64,000 nt of DNA from Shinella lacus (GCF_010994755.1 NZ_WHSB02000014.1:84254-148253); one strand, 5' to 3'; positions 1 to 8,721 are shown, counted from the first letter of the stretch. Notes: generated by a model not told the origin, from the sequence alone. Translations and numbers: made by a program.

Positions 1-58
1 GCACTCTGGTGAGCCGCCCGGTTCGCATGAAGCCAACAACAAAGAAAGGGAACAGCAA

Positions 59-1006
59 ATGCCAAGATATGTAATCGCAACGCTTGCCATGACTGCCGGA
101 CTGCTTTCGACCTTCGCCACCGCGCATGCGGCCGATCCGGAAAGCTGCAAGGCCGTGCGCTTCTCCGATGTCGGCTGGACCGACATCACCTCCACCACCG
201 CCGTCGCCTCGGCGATCCTCCAGGCGCTGGGCTACGCGCCGGAGAGCAAGCTGCTCTCCATCCCCGTCACCTATACCAGCATGAAGAACAAGGACATCGA
301 CGTCTATCTCGGCGACTGGCAGCCCAGCATGGAGGCCGACCGCAAGCCCTTCCTCGAAGACAAGTCGATCGAGGTCTTCGGCCCGAACCTGACGGGCGCC
401 AAATACACCTTCGCCGTGCCGAAATATGTCTCCGATGCCGGCGTCAAGGATTTCGCCGACCTGCAGAAATTCGCCGACAAATTCGGCAACAAGATCTACG
501 GCATCGAGCCCGGCAACAACGGCAACCGCATGATCACCGAGATGATCGACAAGAAGGCCTTCGGCCTCGCCGACTGGGAGCTCATCGAAAGCTCGGAGCA
601 GGGCATGCTGGCGGAAGTCGGCCGGGCGATCGGCGAAAAGCAGTGGATCGTCTTCCTCGGCTGGGCGCCGCACCCGATGAACTCGGTCTACCAGATCGAC
701 TATCTCTCCGGCGGCGACGACTATTTCGGCCCCAACTACGGCGGCGCCGACATCTACACCAACATCCGCGCCGGCTACGCGGCCGAATGCCCGAACGTCG
801 CAAAATTCGTCACCAACCTGCGCTTCACGCTGCCCATGGAAAACGAAATCATGGGCGCCATCCTGAACGACGGCAAGGACGCCGAGGCGGCGGCAACCGA
901 ATGGCTGAAGGCGCATCCCGACGCGGTGACGCCGTGGCTGGAGGGCGTGACCACCATTGACGGCAAGCCAGCGGCGGAAGCGGTGGGCGGGTTGCTCAAC
1001 GGGTGA
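59..1006 (+). CDS. choX: Choline ABC transporter substrate-binding protein (ChoX-like)
   Basis: 315-residue periplasmic binding protein with a signal peptide (cleavage probably after AHA, residue 24). It should bind choline and deliver it to an inner-membrane permease. Trp39, Asp41, Trp86, Tyr115 and Trp201 match, with a constant offset of four, the aromatic box Trp43/Asp45/Trp90/Tyr119/Trp205 known from Sinorhizobium ChoX, so the ligand call is strong. An AAGGGA ribosome site precedes the ATG. ChoX normally heads a choXWV operon, but here an intergenic repeat and a toxin-antitoxin pair follow and no permease or ATPase gene is visible downstream. Confidence 0.93.
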   Translation: MPRYVIATLAMTAGLLSTFATAHAADPESCKAVRFSDVGWTDITSTTAVASAILQALGYAPESKLLSIPVTYTSMKNKDIDVYLGDWQPSMEADRKPFLEDKSIEVFGPNLTGAKYTFAVPKYVSDAGVKDFADLQKFADKFGNKIYGIEPGNNGNRMITEMIDKKAFGLADWELIESSEQGMLAEVGRAIGEKQWIVFLGWAPHPMNSVYQIDYLSGGDDYFGPNYGGADIYTNIRAGYAAECPNVAKFVTNLRFTLPMENEIMGAILNDGKDAEAAATEWLKAHPDAVTPWLEGVTTIDGKPAAEAVGGLLNG

Positions 1007-1110
1007 TGTTTTTGGCGGGGGCTGGGTGAGAGGATATCTTGAATCCAGCCTCTTCGGTGAAGTCGCTGGCTTTTCAAGGTGCGGGTTGTTGAATCCGCGC
1101 GTGCCAGCAA

Positions 1111-1269
1111 CACCCCCCTCTGCCCTGCCGGGCATCTCCCCCTCAAGGGGGGAGATTGGATGGAGCACCGTTTTGCCCTCTACAGAGGGTGCAGTTTAAG
1201 TAGGGTTTTTGCCCCTTGCCGATATCTCCCCCCTTGAGGGGGAGATGTCCGGCGGGACAGAGGGGGGTG
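1111..1269. repeat. Long inverted repeat (RIME-like intergenic element)
   Basis: The 332-base gap between choX and the antitoxin holds two arms (about 1111-1157 and 1216-1269) that are near-perfect reverse complements. Each carries a core of the type ATCTCCCCCTCAAGGGGG. Such mosaic palindromes are common between genes in rhizobia. This one could form a strong cruciform or an RNA hairpin ending the choX transcript. No gene is seen in the gap. Confidence 0.75.
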
Positions 1270-1306
1270 TCATGCCACTTCCTTGTCTTTCGGTCTCGGG
1301 CGCGCT

Positions 1307-1327
1307 ATATGACTACTATAGTCATAT
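1307..1327. promoter_or_regulatory. Candidate operator of the toxin-antitoxin operon
   Basis: Perfect inverted repeat ATATGACTA-CTA-TAGTCATAT ending 11 bases before the antitoxin ATG at 1339. It overlaps AT-rich hexamers (CTATAT, TATAGT) that could serve as the -10. Type II antitoxins usually repress their own operon by binding such a site, so autoregulation is the likely role. Confidence 0.6.
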
Positions 1328-1338
1328 GAGGCAAAGCC

Positions 1339-1581
1339 ATGCGGGAAATCCAGTTGAAGGACGCCAAGGCGACGTTGTCGGCGGTCGTTGATCAGGCGGT
1401 GCGCGGCAACCCTGCCGTCATCACCCGGCATGGGCGGCGGCAGGCGGTGGTTTTGTCCTATGAGGAATATGAGAAGCTGTCGCATGTGCCGAGTTTCGGG
1501 CAGTTGCTGGCCGCCTTTCCCGGCGAGGAGGGCGATATTCCTGCTCGGGCCGGCAAGCCGCCGCGCGCCGTCGATCTCTGA
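1339..1581 (+). CDS. Phd/YefM-family antitoxin
   Basis: 80-residue antitoxin. The N-terminal half (residues 1-50) has the Phd/YefM pattern: a start of the form MREIQLKDAKATLS, then TRHGRRQAVVLSYEEYEKL. This part forms the DNA-binding dimer, and the C-terminal tail should wrap the toxin. The stop codon overlaps the toxin ATG (TGATG), which implies translational coupling. The family normally neutralises the partner toxin and represses the operon, and a palindrome just upstream fits that. Confidence 0.88.
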   Translation: MREIQLKDAKATLSAVVDQAVRGNPAVITRHGRRQAVVLSYEEYEKLSHVPSFGQLLAAFPGEEGDIPARAGKPPRAVDL

Positions 1582-2018
1582 TGTATCTCGTCGATACCAA
1601 TGTCATCTCGGCGCTGGCACCATCGAAGCGGGGAGGGGAGGGGGCGCTGGTCGACTGGCTGGACAGGGCGAGCCCTCTGCTCTTCCTCTCCGTCGTCACC
1701 GCCGCGGAGGTCGCCTCCGGCATCACCAAGGCCGAGCGGGAGGGCGCGACGAGCAAGGCGCGGGCGCTCAGGGACTGGTGGCAGGCGATCGAATATCTCT
1801 ATGCGGACAAGCTGCTGGCCTTCGACCTCGCCTGCGCGCGCGCTGCAGGGCGTATGCTCGACCAGGCCCGCGCCCATGATCCGGGTTTCGAGGACATCGC
1901 CATCGCCGCCACTGCGGAGGTGCACGGCCTGACCGTGTTGACGCGCAATATCCGCCATTTCGAGCCGCTCGGCGTGCCGGTGCTCGATCCCTTCAAGGCA
2001 CTGCCGCCGCTGCCGTGA
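1581..2018 (+). CDS. PIN-domain toxin (VapC/FitB-like)
   Basis: 145-residue PIN-domain ribonuclease toxin. It opens with YLVDTNVIS, giving the first acidic residue Asp5. Glu43 lies in the VVTAAEVASGI helix, and Asp105 sits in the C-terminal block FEDIAIAATAEVHGLTVLT, followed by TRNIRHF. These acidic residues hold the divalent metal in the family. It is coupled to the Phd-type antitoxin by a one-base overlap. FitB/VapC toxins cleave specific RNAs, but the target cannot be read from sequence. Confidence 0.88.
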   Translation: MYLVDTNVISALAPSKRGGEGALVDWLDRASPLLFLSVVTAAEVASGITKAEREGATSKARALRDWWQAIEYLYADKLLAFDLACARAAGRMLDQARAHDPGFEDIAIAATAEVHGLTVLTRNIRHFEPLGVPVLDPFKALPPLP

Positions 2019-2044
2019 GCAGGGTCCGCTTATGGGGCAGTTCT

Positions 2045-2068
2045 CCCTTCTCCCCGCGGGGAGAAGGG
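2045..2068. terminator. Perfect palindrome between convergent genes
   Basis: A perfect 24-base palindrome centred on CCCCGCGGGG, extended outwards by TTCT and AGAA, lies between the convergent toxin and integrase genes. It shares its core with the intergenic repeats at 16004-16120, 18538-18657 and 18769-18825. It may end transcripts from either side, although there is no clear U-run. Confidence 0.5.
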
Positions 2069-2115
2069 AAGTGTGGCGATACCTGCAGTCCGTAGGCGGA
2101 GTCCTGCCCTGAAGA

Positions 2116-3258
2116 TCAGAGCCCCGCGGCCTTGGTGAGGTTGATGCGAAAGCGGTCGCGGCGGCGTTGGTAGCGGCGGGTCATTTCGGCGGTGGTGTGG
2201 CCGAGCTGTTTCTGGACGTGGCGCTCGTCGACTTCCGCCGAGGAGGCGAGGCCGGCGCGCAGCGAATGGCCGGCGAATTTTCGGGCGCGCTCGGCCTCGG
2301 AGAGATCGCCGCCGACGCCGGCGGCGACGGCGGTCTTCTTGACGAGGCGGGCGATCTCCTGATCGTTCAGCCGGTCCGGGCCGACCTCCTTGCCCTGGCC
2401 GGTCACCCGGCGGAAGAGGGGACCTTTGGCGATGCGGGCGAAGCGGATCCAGGTTTCGAGGGCCGCGATCGGGCAGGTGGCGTCCGACGAGCCGCGGCCG
2501 ATCTCCACCTCGCGCCAGCCGGTCTTGCCGCGCAGGCACACCAGCAGGCCCTTGTCGAAAAACTCGATCCAGCCGCGGCCGTCCTCCGTCTGGTCGCGGG
2601 CAAGGTCGAGCCCGGTGATCTCGGAGCGGCGCAGGCCGCCGGCAAAGCCGACCAGCAGCATGGCCCGGTCGCGCATGCCGCGCAGCGTGCCGCGCTCCAG
2701 CGTCTCCAGCATGGCGATCAGGTCTTCCGGCAGGATCGCCTCCTTCTGGCGGGGCGGTGCCGCATGTTTGTTGCGGATGCCGGCGAGCACGGTGGCGATG
2801 GCGCGGTCCTTGCGGTCGAGCCTTTCGCCGCCGCGCTGGGCATAGTTCCAGGAGAGCGAGGAGAGGCGGCGTTCGATGGTCGAGACCGTGTTGGCCTTCA
2901 TGCCACGCTCCGCCGTGCCGGAGGCGCAGGCGGTGATGTAGAGGCCGACGATGTGCGGATCCGGCGGCAGCACCGACAGGTTCTGGCGCCGGCACCAGGC
3001 GGAAAAATGCTTCCAGTCCGAGGCATAGGCCTTGCGCGTGTTGGCGGAGCTCGCCGCCTCGACATAGGAGCGGGCGCGATCGGTGAGATCCTGCAGATGG
3101 CCGGGCAGGGCAGGGGGCTCCGCCACCACAGGCGCCTGCGGCGAAACATCCTCGGGGACATCAGCTTCGGCAGCGAGATTTTCGGTGTTTTGCGCGATGA
3201 TTCGGGGCATTCTTTCTATAAAGCCCATGGCGAGCGATAAATCAACGTTATCCGTCAT
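2116..3258 (-). CDS. Tyrosine recombinase / site-specific integrase
   Basis: 380-residue phage-type integrase. Residues about 55-170 form the SAM-like core-binding domain and 175-375 the catalytic domain. The catalytic set is complete: Arg210 ([10 protein letters not shown]), Lys245 (RGKTG), His331-x-x-Arg334 (HSLRAG), His354 (LGHTTAEM) and nucleophile Tyr363 (RRYQRR). An N-terminal extension of about 50 residues is rich in Ala, Pro and Glu. It should cut and rejoin DNA at a specific site. It stands divergent to the DUF1403/ScpB-like pair. No att sites or phage genes are seen, so it may serve plasmid multimer resolution rather than phage integration. Confidence 0.9.
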   Translation of the reverse strand: MTDNVDLSLAMGFIERMPRIIAQNTENLAAEADVPEDVSPQAPVVAEPPALPGHLQDLTDRARSYVEAASSANTRKAYASDWKHFSAWCRRQNLSVLPPDPHIVGLYITACASGTAERGMKANTVSTIERRLSSLSWNYAQRGGERLDRKDRAIATVLAGIRNKHAAPPRQKEAILPEDLIAMLETLERGTLRGMRDRAMLLVGFAGGLRRSEITGLDLARDQTEDGRGWIEFFDKGLLVCLRGKTGWREVEIGRGSSDATCPIAALETWIRFARIAKGPLFRRVTGQGKEVGPDRLNDQEIARLVKKTAVAAGVGGDLSEAERARKFAGHSLRAGLASSAEVDERHVQKQLGHTTAEMTRRYQRRRDRFRINLTKAAGL

Positions 3259-3335
3259 TATGCCCCTGTGCCCTAGCGTGCGGTTTTGCCGGAAAAGAGT
3301 GGCGCGCCTCGCACGGCGCCTGTAACATCGCCCGC

Positions 3336-4289
3336 ATGGATTCGCCCGCTGCCAAACCCGCTCCGGCCCTGCCGCCGCTCGCCCCCCTGCCCGCCTGGGC
3401 TCTGCCGCGCGGGCGCGAGCCGGGCGAGATCGACGCGGCCTTCTCGGCCGGCATCGCCCTGAAAGCGCTGGACGACCTCGTGCGGGCGGAGCCGGTCTGG
3501 CTCGGCTGCTGGCGTTCGCGCCAAGCGCTGGCCTGCGCGGCGGCGGCGGTGCGGCTGATGGGCCGCAACGAGGAAGAGGCGGCGTTGCGCGACGCGGTGT
3601 TGCTGACCGCGGCGGGGGACGATGCGGGGCCGGCCGGCAAAGTGCTGCTCGCCTTCAAAAGGATTTCGTCGCGCAAGGCGGCCTTTTCGTCGAAGGCGAT
3701 CGCCGAACTGGCCGACCTTCTCGGCCTTGCCTGGGACGAGCAGCTTGCCGCGGCCGTCGACCATGTGGATACGGCGCTCCAGTCCGCCCGCCCGGCGCCC
3801 TTCGCGGCGGCGGACCTCGTCTCGGCCATCCATGCCGGGCGTCCGGATGCCGAGCCGCTCGCCTGGATGCTGGCCGATGCCGTCATCGCCGAAACGCTGA
3901 AATGGCCGCGCGCCCTGCCGCTGCTGATGGCGGAGCGCTACGGGCCGGCCTTCAAGACGCTCGGGGGCAGGGGGCGCGTGCGGCCGGGCGAGCCCGCCTT
4001 CCCGCGCGCCGTCTGCCTGGCGCTGGTGGAGGGGGCCGGCGGGGCATTGCGCGCGGCAAACGACATTGCGCGCCGCGCCGACCGGCTGGTCGAAGTCGCC
4101 CCGAAGGTGCGCACCAAGGGCGGCGGGGCGGTGATCCGCAAGCTTTTGGAGGAGGATGCCGTGGCGGCCTCGGCGCCGGGCATGAACCTGTCGCGCTGGG
4201 CGAGCACCCGGCTGTTCGAACGGCTGGAGAGCTTTGGCGCGGTGCGTGAATTGTCGGGACGGTCGTCGTTCCGCATTTTCGGGTTGTGA
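3336..4289 (+). CDS. DUF1403 family protein
   Basis: 317-residue protein rich in Ala, Arg and Leu, recognised as DUF1403, a family of unknown function found mainly in rhizobia. No signal peptide or membrane segment is seen. The first 35 residues are Pro-rich, followed by predicted helices. Its stop overlaps the start of the ScpB-like gene by four bases, so the two are translationally coupled and probably act together. A role in DNA maintenance is an inference from that partner and from the divergent recombinase. Confidence 0.72.
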   Translation: MDSPAAKPAPALPPLAPLPAWALPRGREPGEIDAAFSAGIALKALDDLVRAEPVWLGCWRSRQALACAAAAVRLMGRNEEEAALRDAVLLTAAGDDAGPAGKVLLAFKRISSRKAAFSSKAIAELADLLGLAWDEQLAAAVDHVDTALQSARPAPFAAADLVSAIHAGRPDAEPLAWMLADAVIAETLKWPRALPLLMAERYGPAFKTLGGRGRVRPGEPAFPRAVCLALVEGAGGALRAANDIARRADRLVEVAPKVRTKGGGAVIRKLLEEDAVAASAPGMNLSRWASTRLFERLESFGAVRELSGRSSFRIFGL

Positions 4290-4960
4290 CGATGGCCGGA
4301 CGACTGAAAGCGAGTGCGGCGAGCGAACGGCTGTTTGACCGGGAGCTGGAGGATCTGCCGGCGCCGATGCGCTGGCGGGAATGGATGCTGCGCATCGAGG
4401 CGGTGATCTTCGCCTCGGAAGAGCCCGTCGGCCGCGAGACGCTGGCCCGCGTGGTGGGCAAGGATTGCAGCATCGACCTGCTGATCGACGACCTCAAGGA
4501 AGACCTCGGCGACCGGCCCTACGAGATCGTCGCGGTCGCGGGCGGCTGGCAGCATCGAACGCGCACGCGCTACGCGGGAACCATCCGGGCCTCTGCCGCA
4601 ACCACCCGCTCGATGATGCCGAGCCTGTCGCAATTCGAGGCAATGGTGCTGATGGCGGTCGGCTATTACCAGCCCATCACCCGCAGCGAACTGTCGAAGA
4701 TATTCGGCAAGGACGTGTCGCGCGATACGATCGCGTCGCTGCGGGGGGCGGGCTTCATCGCCTCCGGGCCGCGCAGCCCCTCGCCGGGCGCGCCCTATAC
4801 CTATGTGACGACGCGGCAGTTCCTCGCCGCCTTCGGCCTCAAGACGCTGCGCGACCTTCCGGACATCGAGGCGCTGGAGGATGCCGGGCTGCTCAGCCGG
4901 CAGGAAATGGCGGCGGACGTGCCGCTCGGGACCACCGACGACAATCCCGACGACGAATAG
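4286..4960 (+). CDS. ScpB-like segregation/condensation protein
   Basis: About 224 residues, resembling ScpB, the winged-helix kleisin-associated subunit of the SMC complex. The first winged-helix domain is near residues 28-95 ([20 protein letters not shown]) and the second near 110-185 ([20 protein letters not shown]). The C-terminal tail is acidic. Translation may begin at GTG 4286 or ATG 4292. Chromosomal scpB normally pairs with scpA and smc, but neither is nearby. A plasmid-type paralogue working with DUF1403 is more likely than the housekeeping copy. Confidence 0.75.
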   Translation: MTMAGRLKASAASERLFDRELEDLPAPMRWREWMLRIEAVIFASEEPVGRETLARVVGKDCSIDLLIDDLKEDLGDRPYEIVAVAGGWQHRTRTRYAGTIRASAATTRSMMPSLSQFEAMVLMAVGYYQPITRSELSKIFGKDVSRDTIASLRGAGFIASGPRSPSPGAPYTYVTTRQFLAAFGLKTLRDLPDIEALEDAGLLSRQEMAADVPLGTTDDNPDDE

Positions 4961-4977
4961 GACAATCCCTCAGTTAC

Positions 4978-5370
4978 CTATTTGCCGGTCATCTCGACGA
5001 GCTGGATCAGATTGCCGCAGGTGTCGTCGAAGATCGCCATCAGCACCGGGCCGGCATCCATCGGCTCCTGGGTGAAGCGCACGCCGCGCTCGCGCAGCTT
5101 TTCATATTCGGCATGCAGATCGTCGACCTGGAAGGAGACGGCGGGGATGCCGTCCTCGACGAGCGCGGTCTTGAAGGGTCTTGCGGCGGGGTGCTCGCTC
5201 GGCTCCAGCAGCAGCTCGGTGCCGGCGGGGTCTTCCGGCGAGACGACGGTGAGCCAGCGGTATTCGCCGACGGGCACGTCGTTCTTGATCTGGAAGCCGA
5301 GCTTGTTTGTGTAGAAATCGAGCGCCTTCGCCTGGTCGTCGACCAGCACGCTCATGACGTAGATCCGCAT
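4978..5370 (-). CDS. VOC-family (glyoxalase/bleomycin-resistance fold) protein
   Basis: 130-residue single-domain VOC protein with two beta-alpha-beta-beta-beta modules. It starts MRIYVMSVLVDDQ and ends with FDDTCGNLIQLVEM, the usual last strand carrying a metal-ligand acid. It follows an ArsR repressor gene with a four-base gap on the same strand, so the repressor probably controls it. The substrate is unknown. ArsR/VOC pairs in proteobacteria are often linked to small toxic electrophiles, but nothing here fixes that. Confidence 0.82.
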   Translation of the reverse strand: MRIYVMSVLVDDQAKALDFYTNKLGFQIKNDVPVGEYRWLTVVSPEDPAGTELLLEPSEHPAARPFKTALVEDGIPAVSFQVDDLHAEYEKLRERGVRFTQEPMDAGPVLMAIFDDTCGNLIQLVEMTGK

Positions 5371-5373
5371 GGT

Positions 5374-5673
5374 TCATTCCTCCTGAAGGTGTTGTTGCAG
5401 CCAGTCCTGCGTCGCCGCGCGCAGGGGGGCGAGGTCGAGCGCGTGGATTTTCGTTCGGCCCGACCAGGAGACGCGGATGAGCCCGGCCGCCTCCAGCATG
5501 TCGAGATGCTGGCTCGTCGCCTGGCGCGACAGCGTCTTGCCGTCGCTCGCAAAGGCGCCGGCGCAGATCTGGAACAGCGACTGGTCCGGCCGGGCGCGCA
5601 ACTGGTCGATGATCCGCCGGCGGGTCGGGTCGGCGAGCGCCTTGAAGATCCGGTCAATCTGCTCGGGTTCCAT
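5374..5673 (-). CDS. ArsR-family transcriptional repressor
   Basis: 99-residue winged helix-turn-helix protein. It opens with IFKALADPTRRRIIDQL, the classic ArsR helix, and the recognition region is LSRQATSQHLDMLEAAGLI. The metal-binding ELCVC motif of arsenic sensors is absent, so it belongs to the non-metal ArsR group commonly paired with VOC or SRPBCC proteins. It is the first gene of a two-gene operon. An ATGCAAT-N6-ATTGCAT palindrome lies just upstream of its start and is its likely operator. Confidence 0.88.
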   Translation of the reverse strand: MEPEQIDRIFKALADPTRRRIIDQLRARPDQSLFQICAGAFASDGKTLSRQATSQHLDMLEAAGLIRVSWSGRTKIHALDLAPLRAATQDWLQQHLQEE

Positions 5674-5683
5674 GCGGATTAAT

Positions 5684-5703
5684 ATGCAATGATTTTATTG
5701 CAT
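5684..5703. promoter_or_regulatory. Candidate ArsR operator
   Basis: Perfect inverted repeat ATGCAAT-GATTTT-ATTGCAT, 11 bases upstream of the arsR start codon. Position and symmetry suit an autoregulatory ArsR dimer site. It is unlike the two other operator families in this window. Confidence 0.6.
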
Positions 5704-5722
5704 GTCAACCGGCGCGTTGTTC

Positions 5723-5921
5723 TGACTGTTCGGTCAATCTTCTGGCCGGATTTTTTCCGTTTCGCATGGCGTTTTGCCCGGATCTTCGGCCGCGGAAGTC
5801 CGGCTTTCCGGGCAATTTTCCATCCTGACGCTCCGGAGGGGCTTGTGGTAAAATGAGCTGCGGTCACGGTTTTTACCCTGTCGATCACTGTGGAAGCAGA
5901 AACTTTATGACCGAACAGTCA
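5723..5921. repeat. Inverted pair of TGAC-N6-GTCA motifs
   Basis: The 311-base gap before the SnoaL-like gene contains TGACTGTTCGGTCA at 5723-5736 and its exact reverse complement TGACCGAACAGTCA at 5908-5921. Each is itself a TGAC-N6-GTCA palindrome of the kind bound by TetR-type dimers. The two may form a looped operator. The rest of the gap holds no gene. Confidence 0.5.
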
Positions 5922-5958
5922 TTTTCTGTTGACCGATCGCGCATCTCGTGTTTATTTA

Positions 5959-5972
5959 TGCATACGAATGCA
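5959..5972. promoter_or_regulatory. Cluster A operator, site 1
   Basis: TGCATACGAATGCA, one mismatch from the perfect palindrome TGCATACGTATGCA found at 7250-7263. It ends 12 bases before the start of the downstream SnoaL-like gene, where a bound repressor would block transcription. The likely binder is the LacI-family protein encoded at 13800-14828. Confidence 0.65.
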
Positions 5973-5984
5973 AAACGAGGGAAG

Positions 5985-7193
5985 ATGATGAACGAGCAGT
6001 CGGGAAAGGTCGTCGGCAAGCAGGCCCTGACCAACGAGGAGGCGCCTGCCGCCAAGGGGCGCACGGAGGCCAAGCAGGGCCGGTCGCGGTTCCGGCCGCT
6101 GTCGCCCGAGCACATGCCGCGCGATTATGCGATCTCGCTCGACGCCTACCGGCGCGGCGGCACGGATGCCTTCATCGGGCGTTCGCCGGACCATCTGGTC
6201 AAGCAGCGGCTGACCGGCTTCGAGCCGCAATATGCCAATATCATCGACTACATCATCCGCATCACGCACCAGATCTGGGAAGAAAAGGACATCGGCTATA
6301 TCTACGATACCTATAGCCATGACTGTCTGGTGTGGGACGATCTCGCCCTTCAGGTGGGCCGCGACAAGATCGTCGCAGACACGACTTCGCTGAACAATGC
6401 CTTTCCCGATATCCGCATCGTTGCGGAAGACGTGGTCTGGGCCGGCGACGACGCGATCGGTTTTCACACCTCGCACCGCTCGCAGATCATCGGCACCAAT
6501 ACCGGCTTCAGCCGCTACGGCGCGCCGACCGGGCGCCGCGTGCAGTTCCTCTGCATGGCGAACTGTGTCGCCCGCGACAACGAGATCTTCTACGAGCACG
6601 TCGTCTATGACACGGCGGAGGTGGTCAAGCAGCTCGGCTTCGACGTGGTCGAGACGGCCAAGCGCGCGGCCTCTTCCGGCGTGACGGCCGGCCTGCCGCG
6701 CGACTTCCTCGGCGGCGAGCCGAAGCGCACGGTGGGGCAGGGCAAGCCGGAAAAGGTGACGGTGCCAACGGAGATCCGCGACAATCCGGAAGAGTTCGTG
6801 CGCGCCGCGCTGCACACGATGTGGAACCGGCGCAATCTCGGCGCGCTCGACCAGGTCTATCATCCCGGCATCGTCTCGCAGCAGACCGGCAGCCGCATCT
6901 TCCGCGGGACGGGGCAGCTTCGCTCGTTCATGCTGTCGCAGCTCGCCATGTTCCCGGACGTGCTCTATTCGGTGGACGACCTCTACTGGATGGGCAATGC
7001 GCAGGAAGGTTTCGTCGTCGCCACCCGCTGGTCGATGACCGGCACCCATCGCGGGCTTGGCCGCTACGGCGAGCCGACGGGCCGCGAGGTCAATATCTGG
7101 GGCATCACGCACTGGCTGATCGAGGGCAACCGCGTCACCAAGGAGTGGACGACCTTCAACGAATTCGGCGTGCTCATCCAAGTCCTGCGCTAG
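5985..7193 (+). CDS. Tandem SnoaL-like (NTF2-fold) protein, copy A
   Basis: About 402 residues with two consecutive SnoaL-like NTF2-fold domains, roughly residues 65-210 and 260-400. Each has the pattern of an N-terminal helix, a His/Trp-rich strand and a final strand. The ATG at 5985 is chosen because GAGGGAAG lies just upstream; an in-frame ATG at 5907 falls before the operator. It is a clear paralogue of the protein at 21146-22303, sharing motifs such as THxIWxExDIGxIY and RYG/HYG-x-PTGR. NTF2-fold proteins can be isomerases, hydratases or cyclases, and the reaction here is unknown. The cluster A operator just upstream ties it to the transport and oxidation genes that follow. Confidence 0.8.
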   Translation: MMNEQSGKVVGKQALTNEEAPAAKGRTEAKQGRSRFRPLSPEHMPRDYAISLDAYRRGGTDAFIGRSPDHLVKQRLTGFEPQYANIIDYIIRITHQIWEEKDIGYIYDTYSHDCLVWDDLALQVGRDKIVADTTSLNNAFPDIRIVAEDVVWAGDDAIGFHTSHRSQIIGTNTGFSRYGAPTGRRVQFLCMANCVARDNEIFYEHVVYDTAEVVKQLGFDVVETAKRAASSGVTAGLPRDFLGGEPKRTVGQGKPEKVTVPTEIRDNPEEFVRAALHTMWNRRNLGALDQVYHPGIVSQQTGSRIFRGTGQLRSFMLSQLAMFPDVLYSVDDLYWMGNAQEGFVVATRWSMTGTHRGLGRYGEPTGREVNIWGITHWLIEGNRVTKEWTTFNEFGVLIQVLR

Positions 7194-7227
7194 TCGCAGG
7201 GCCTCGCAGGGCCTCGGCCAAGAATTT

Positions 7228-7241
7228 TGCATACGCTTGCG
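7228..7241. promoter_or_regulatory. Cluster A operator, degenerate half site
   Basis: TGCATACGCTTGCG keeps the left half TGCATACG of the operator and a degenerate right half. Its centre is 22 bases (about two helical turns) upstream of the perfect site at 7250-7263, which would place two dimers on one DNA face. Confidence 0.5.
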
Positions 7242-7248
7242 AAATTAC

Positions 7249-7276
7249 TTGCATACGTATGCAAATTGCCTATCAT
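7249..7276 (+). promoter_or_regulatory. Promoter with perfect cluster A operator
   Basis: TTGCATACGTATGCAA at 7249-7264 is a perfect 16-base palindrome. The -35-like TTGCAT (7249-7254) is inside it, and a -10-like TATCAT lies at 7271-7276 after a 16-base spacer. A repressor here would occlude RNA polymerase. The promoter would drive the ABC transporter/hisD-like/SDR/lacI operon starting at 7364. Confidence 0.7.
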
Positions 7277-7363
7277 GACGACATGAAGCGCCGGAAAAAG
7301 GCGCGGGAGCAATGCGGCGTCCGCCTCCAGGCGAGGCGCGCCGCCAACAAAGAAAGTGGGAAC

Positions 7364-8611
7364 ATGAGAAAATCGACACTCTTCGCATCGACCGCTGCCC
7401 TCCTCGTCGCAGGCCTGGTGGCGGCTCAGCCCGCCAGGGCCGACTGTGGCATCGAGAAGGGCTCCGTGCGCATCCTTTCCAACGATTTCGAGGCGCTGCG
7501 CCTCGTCGGCGCGGAAGCGGAAAAATGCGCTTCCGCGACGGTCAAGGTCAGCATGAACCAGACGACCGAGCACAAGAACCTCCAGGTGCCGGCGCTGAAG
7601 ATCAACCCGGCCGAATATACCGTCGCCGTCATCGCCAACAATTCGATCGTGCCGCTCCTCAACGAAGGGCTCTTGCGGCCGCTCGACGATCTCGTCGCGA
7701 AGTATGGCCAGGATCTCCAGCCGACGCAGCTCATCAAGCTCGACGGCAAGGTGATGGCGATCGCCTTCATGGGCAATTCGCAACACCTGTTCTTCCGCAA
7801 GGACATTCTGGAAAAGGCCGGACTCCAACCGCCTAAATCCTATGAGGACGTGCTGGCGGCCGCCAAGGTCATCAAGGAAAAGGGCCTGATGGAGTATCCG
7901 CTCGCCGCCTCCGACAAGGCCGGCTGGGACCTCGCGGCGGAATTCGTCAACATGTATCTGGGTTACGGCGGCGAGCTTTTCGCGCCGGGTTCGGCGGCTG
8001 CCGCCATCAACAACGAGAAGGGCCTCGCCACGCTCGCCACCATGAAGGCGATGACCGAATATATGAACCCCGACTACATGACCTACAATGCCGACGAGAT
8101 CATCAAGGTCTATGTCGCCGGCAAGGCGGCGATCGTCAACGGCTGGGGGTCGCTGGCCAGCGGCGTGATCGACCCGGCCAAGACGCCGGCCGAGATCGCC
8201 AACAACACGGTGCTGGCGGCGGCCCCCACGGTCGGCGGCGGCTCGACGCCGGCGGGCGCGCTCTGGTGGGACGGCTTCTCGATTGCCAGGAACATTTCCG
8301 ACGAGGACGCGGAAGCCTCCTTCCGCGCCATGGTCTATGCCATCCGGCCGGAGGTCGGGCAGCAGAACCCGAACCTCGCGACGTGGCTCACCAAGGACTA
8401 CAAGCCCGGCCCCGTCGCGGTCGGCGTGCTGGAAACCGCCACCGGCGGTGCGAAGCCCTATCCGATGATGCCCTATATGGGCCTCCTGCATTCCGCGCTC
8501 GGCTCGGAACTGGCGGAGTTCATGCAGGGGCGCGAAAGTGCCGAAGAGGCGCTGAAGGATGTCGAGGCATCCTATAGTGCGGCCGCCCGCGAGGGTGGCT
8601 TCCTGAAGTGA
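7364..8611 (+). CDS. CUT1-type sugar ABC transporter substrate-binding protein
   Basis: 415-residue extracellular solute-binding protein of the SBP_bac_1 (maltose/glycerol-phosphate) class. The signal peptide is MRKSTLFASTAALLVAGLVA with cleavage near ARA-DC (residue 26). It should capture a sugar, polyol or related ligand in the periplasm for the two permeases downstream. It is the first gene of the main cluster A operon and sits behind the perfect palindromic operator. The ligand cannot be named from sequence. A GC-rich stem-loop separates it from the permease genes, as is common for binding-protein genes that need higher expression. Confidence 0.88.
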   Translation: MRKSTLFASTAALLVAGLVAAQPARADCGIEKGSVRILSNDFEALRLVGAEAEKCASATVKVSMNQTTEHKNLQVPALKINPAEYTVAVIANNSIVPLLNEGLLRPLDDLVAKYGQDLQPTQLIKLDGKVMAIAFMGNSQHLFFRKDILEKAGLQPPKSYEDVLAAAKVIKEKGLMEYPLAASDKAGWDLAAEFVNMYLGYGGELFAPGSAAAAINNEKGLATLATMKAMTEYMNPDYMTYNADEIIKVYVAGKAAIVNGWGSLASGVIDPAKTPAEIANNTVLAAAPTVGGGSTPAGALWWDGFSIARNISDEDAEASFRAMVYAIRPEVGQQNPNLATWLTKDYKPGPVAVGVLETATGGAKPYPMMPYMGLLHSALGSELAEFMQGRESAEEALKDVEASYSAAAREGGFLK

Positions 8612-8617
8612 GGCCCG

Positions 8618-8648
8618 GCGGGAGCGCTGGCCCCTCCGGCGCTCCCGC
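8618..8648 (+). terminator. Intercistronic stem-loop after the binding-protein gene
   Basis: GCGGGAGCGC (8618-8627) pairs perfectly with GCGCTCCCGC (8639-8648) across an 11-base loop. There is no U-run, so it more likely protects the upstream mRNA or attenuates than fully terminates. Confidence 0.55.
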
Positions 8649-8721
8649 AGGTCTTGCCGCCGATACGTCCCGCGCCCCACGGGATCCATGCAACACGGAA
8701 CTTTGAGCAAGGAGAAGGCGC

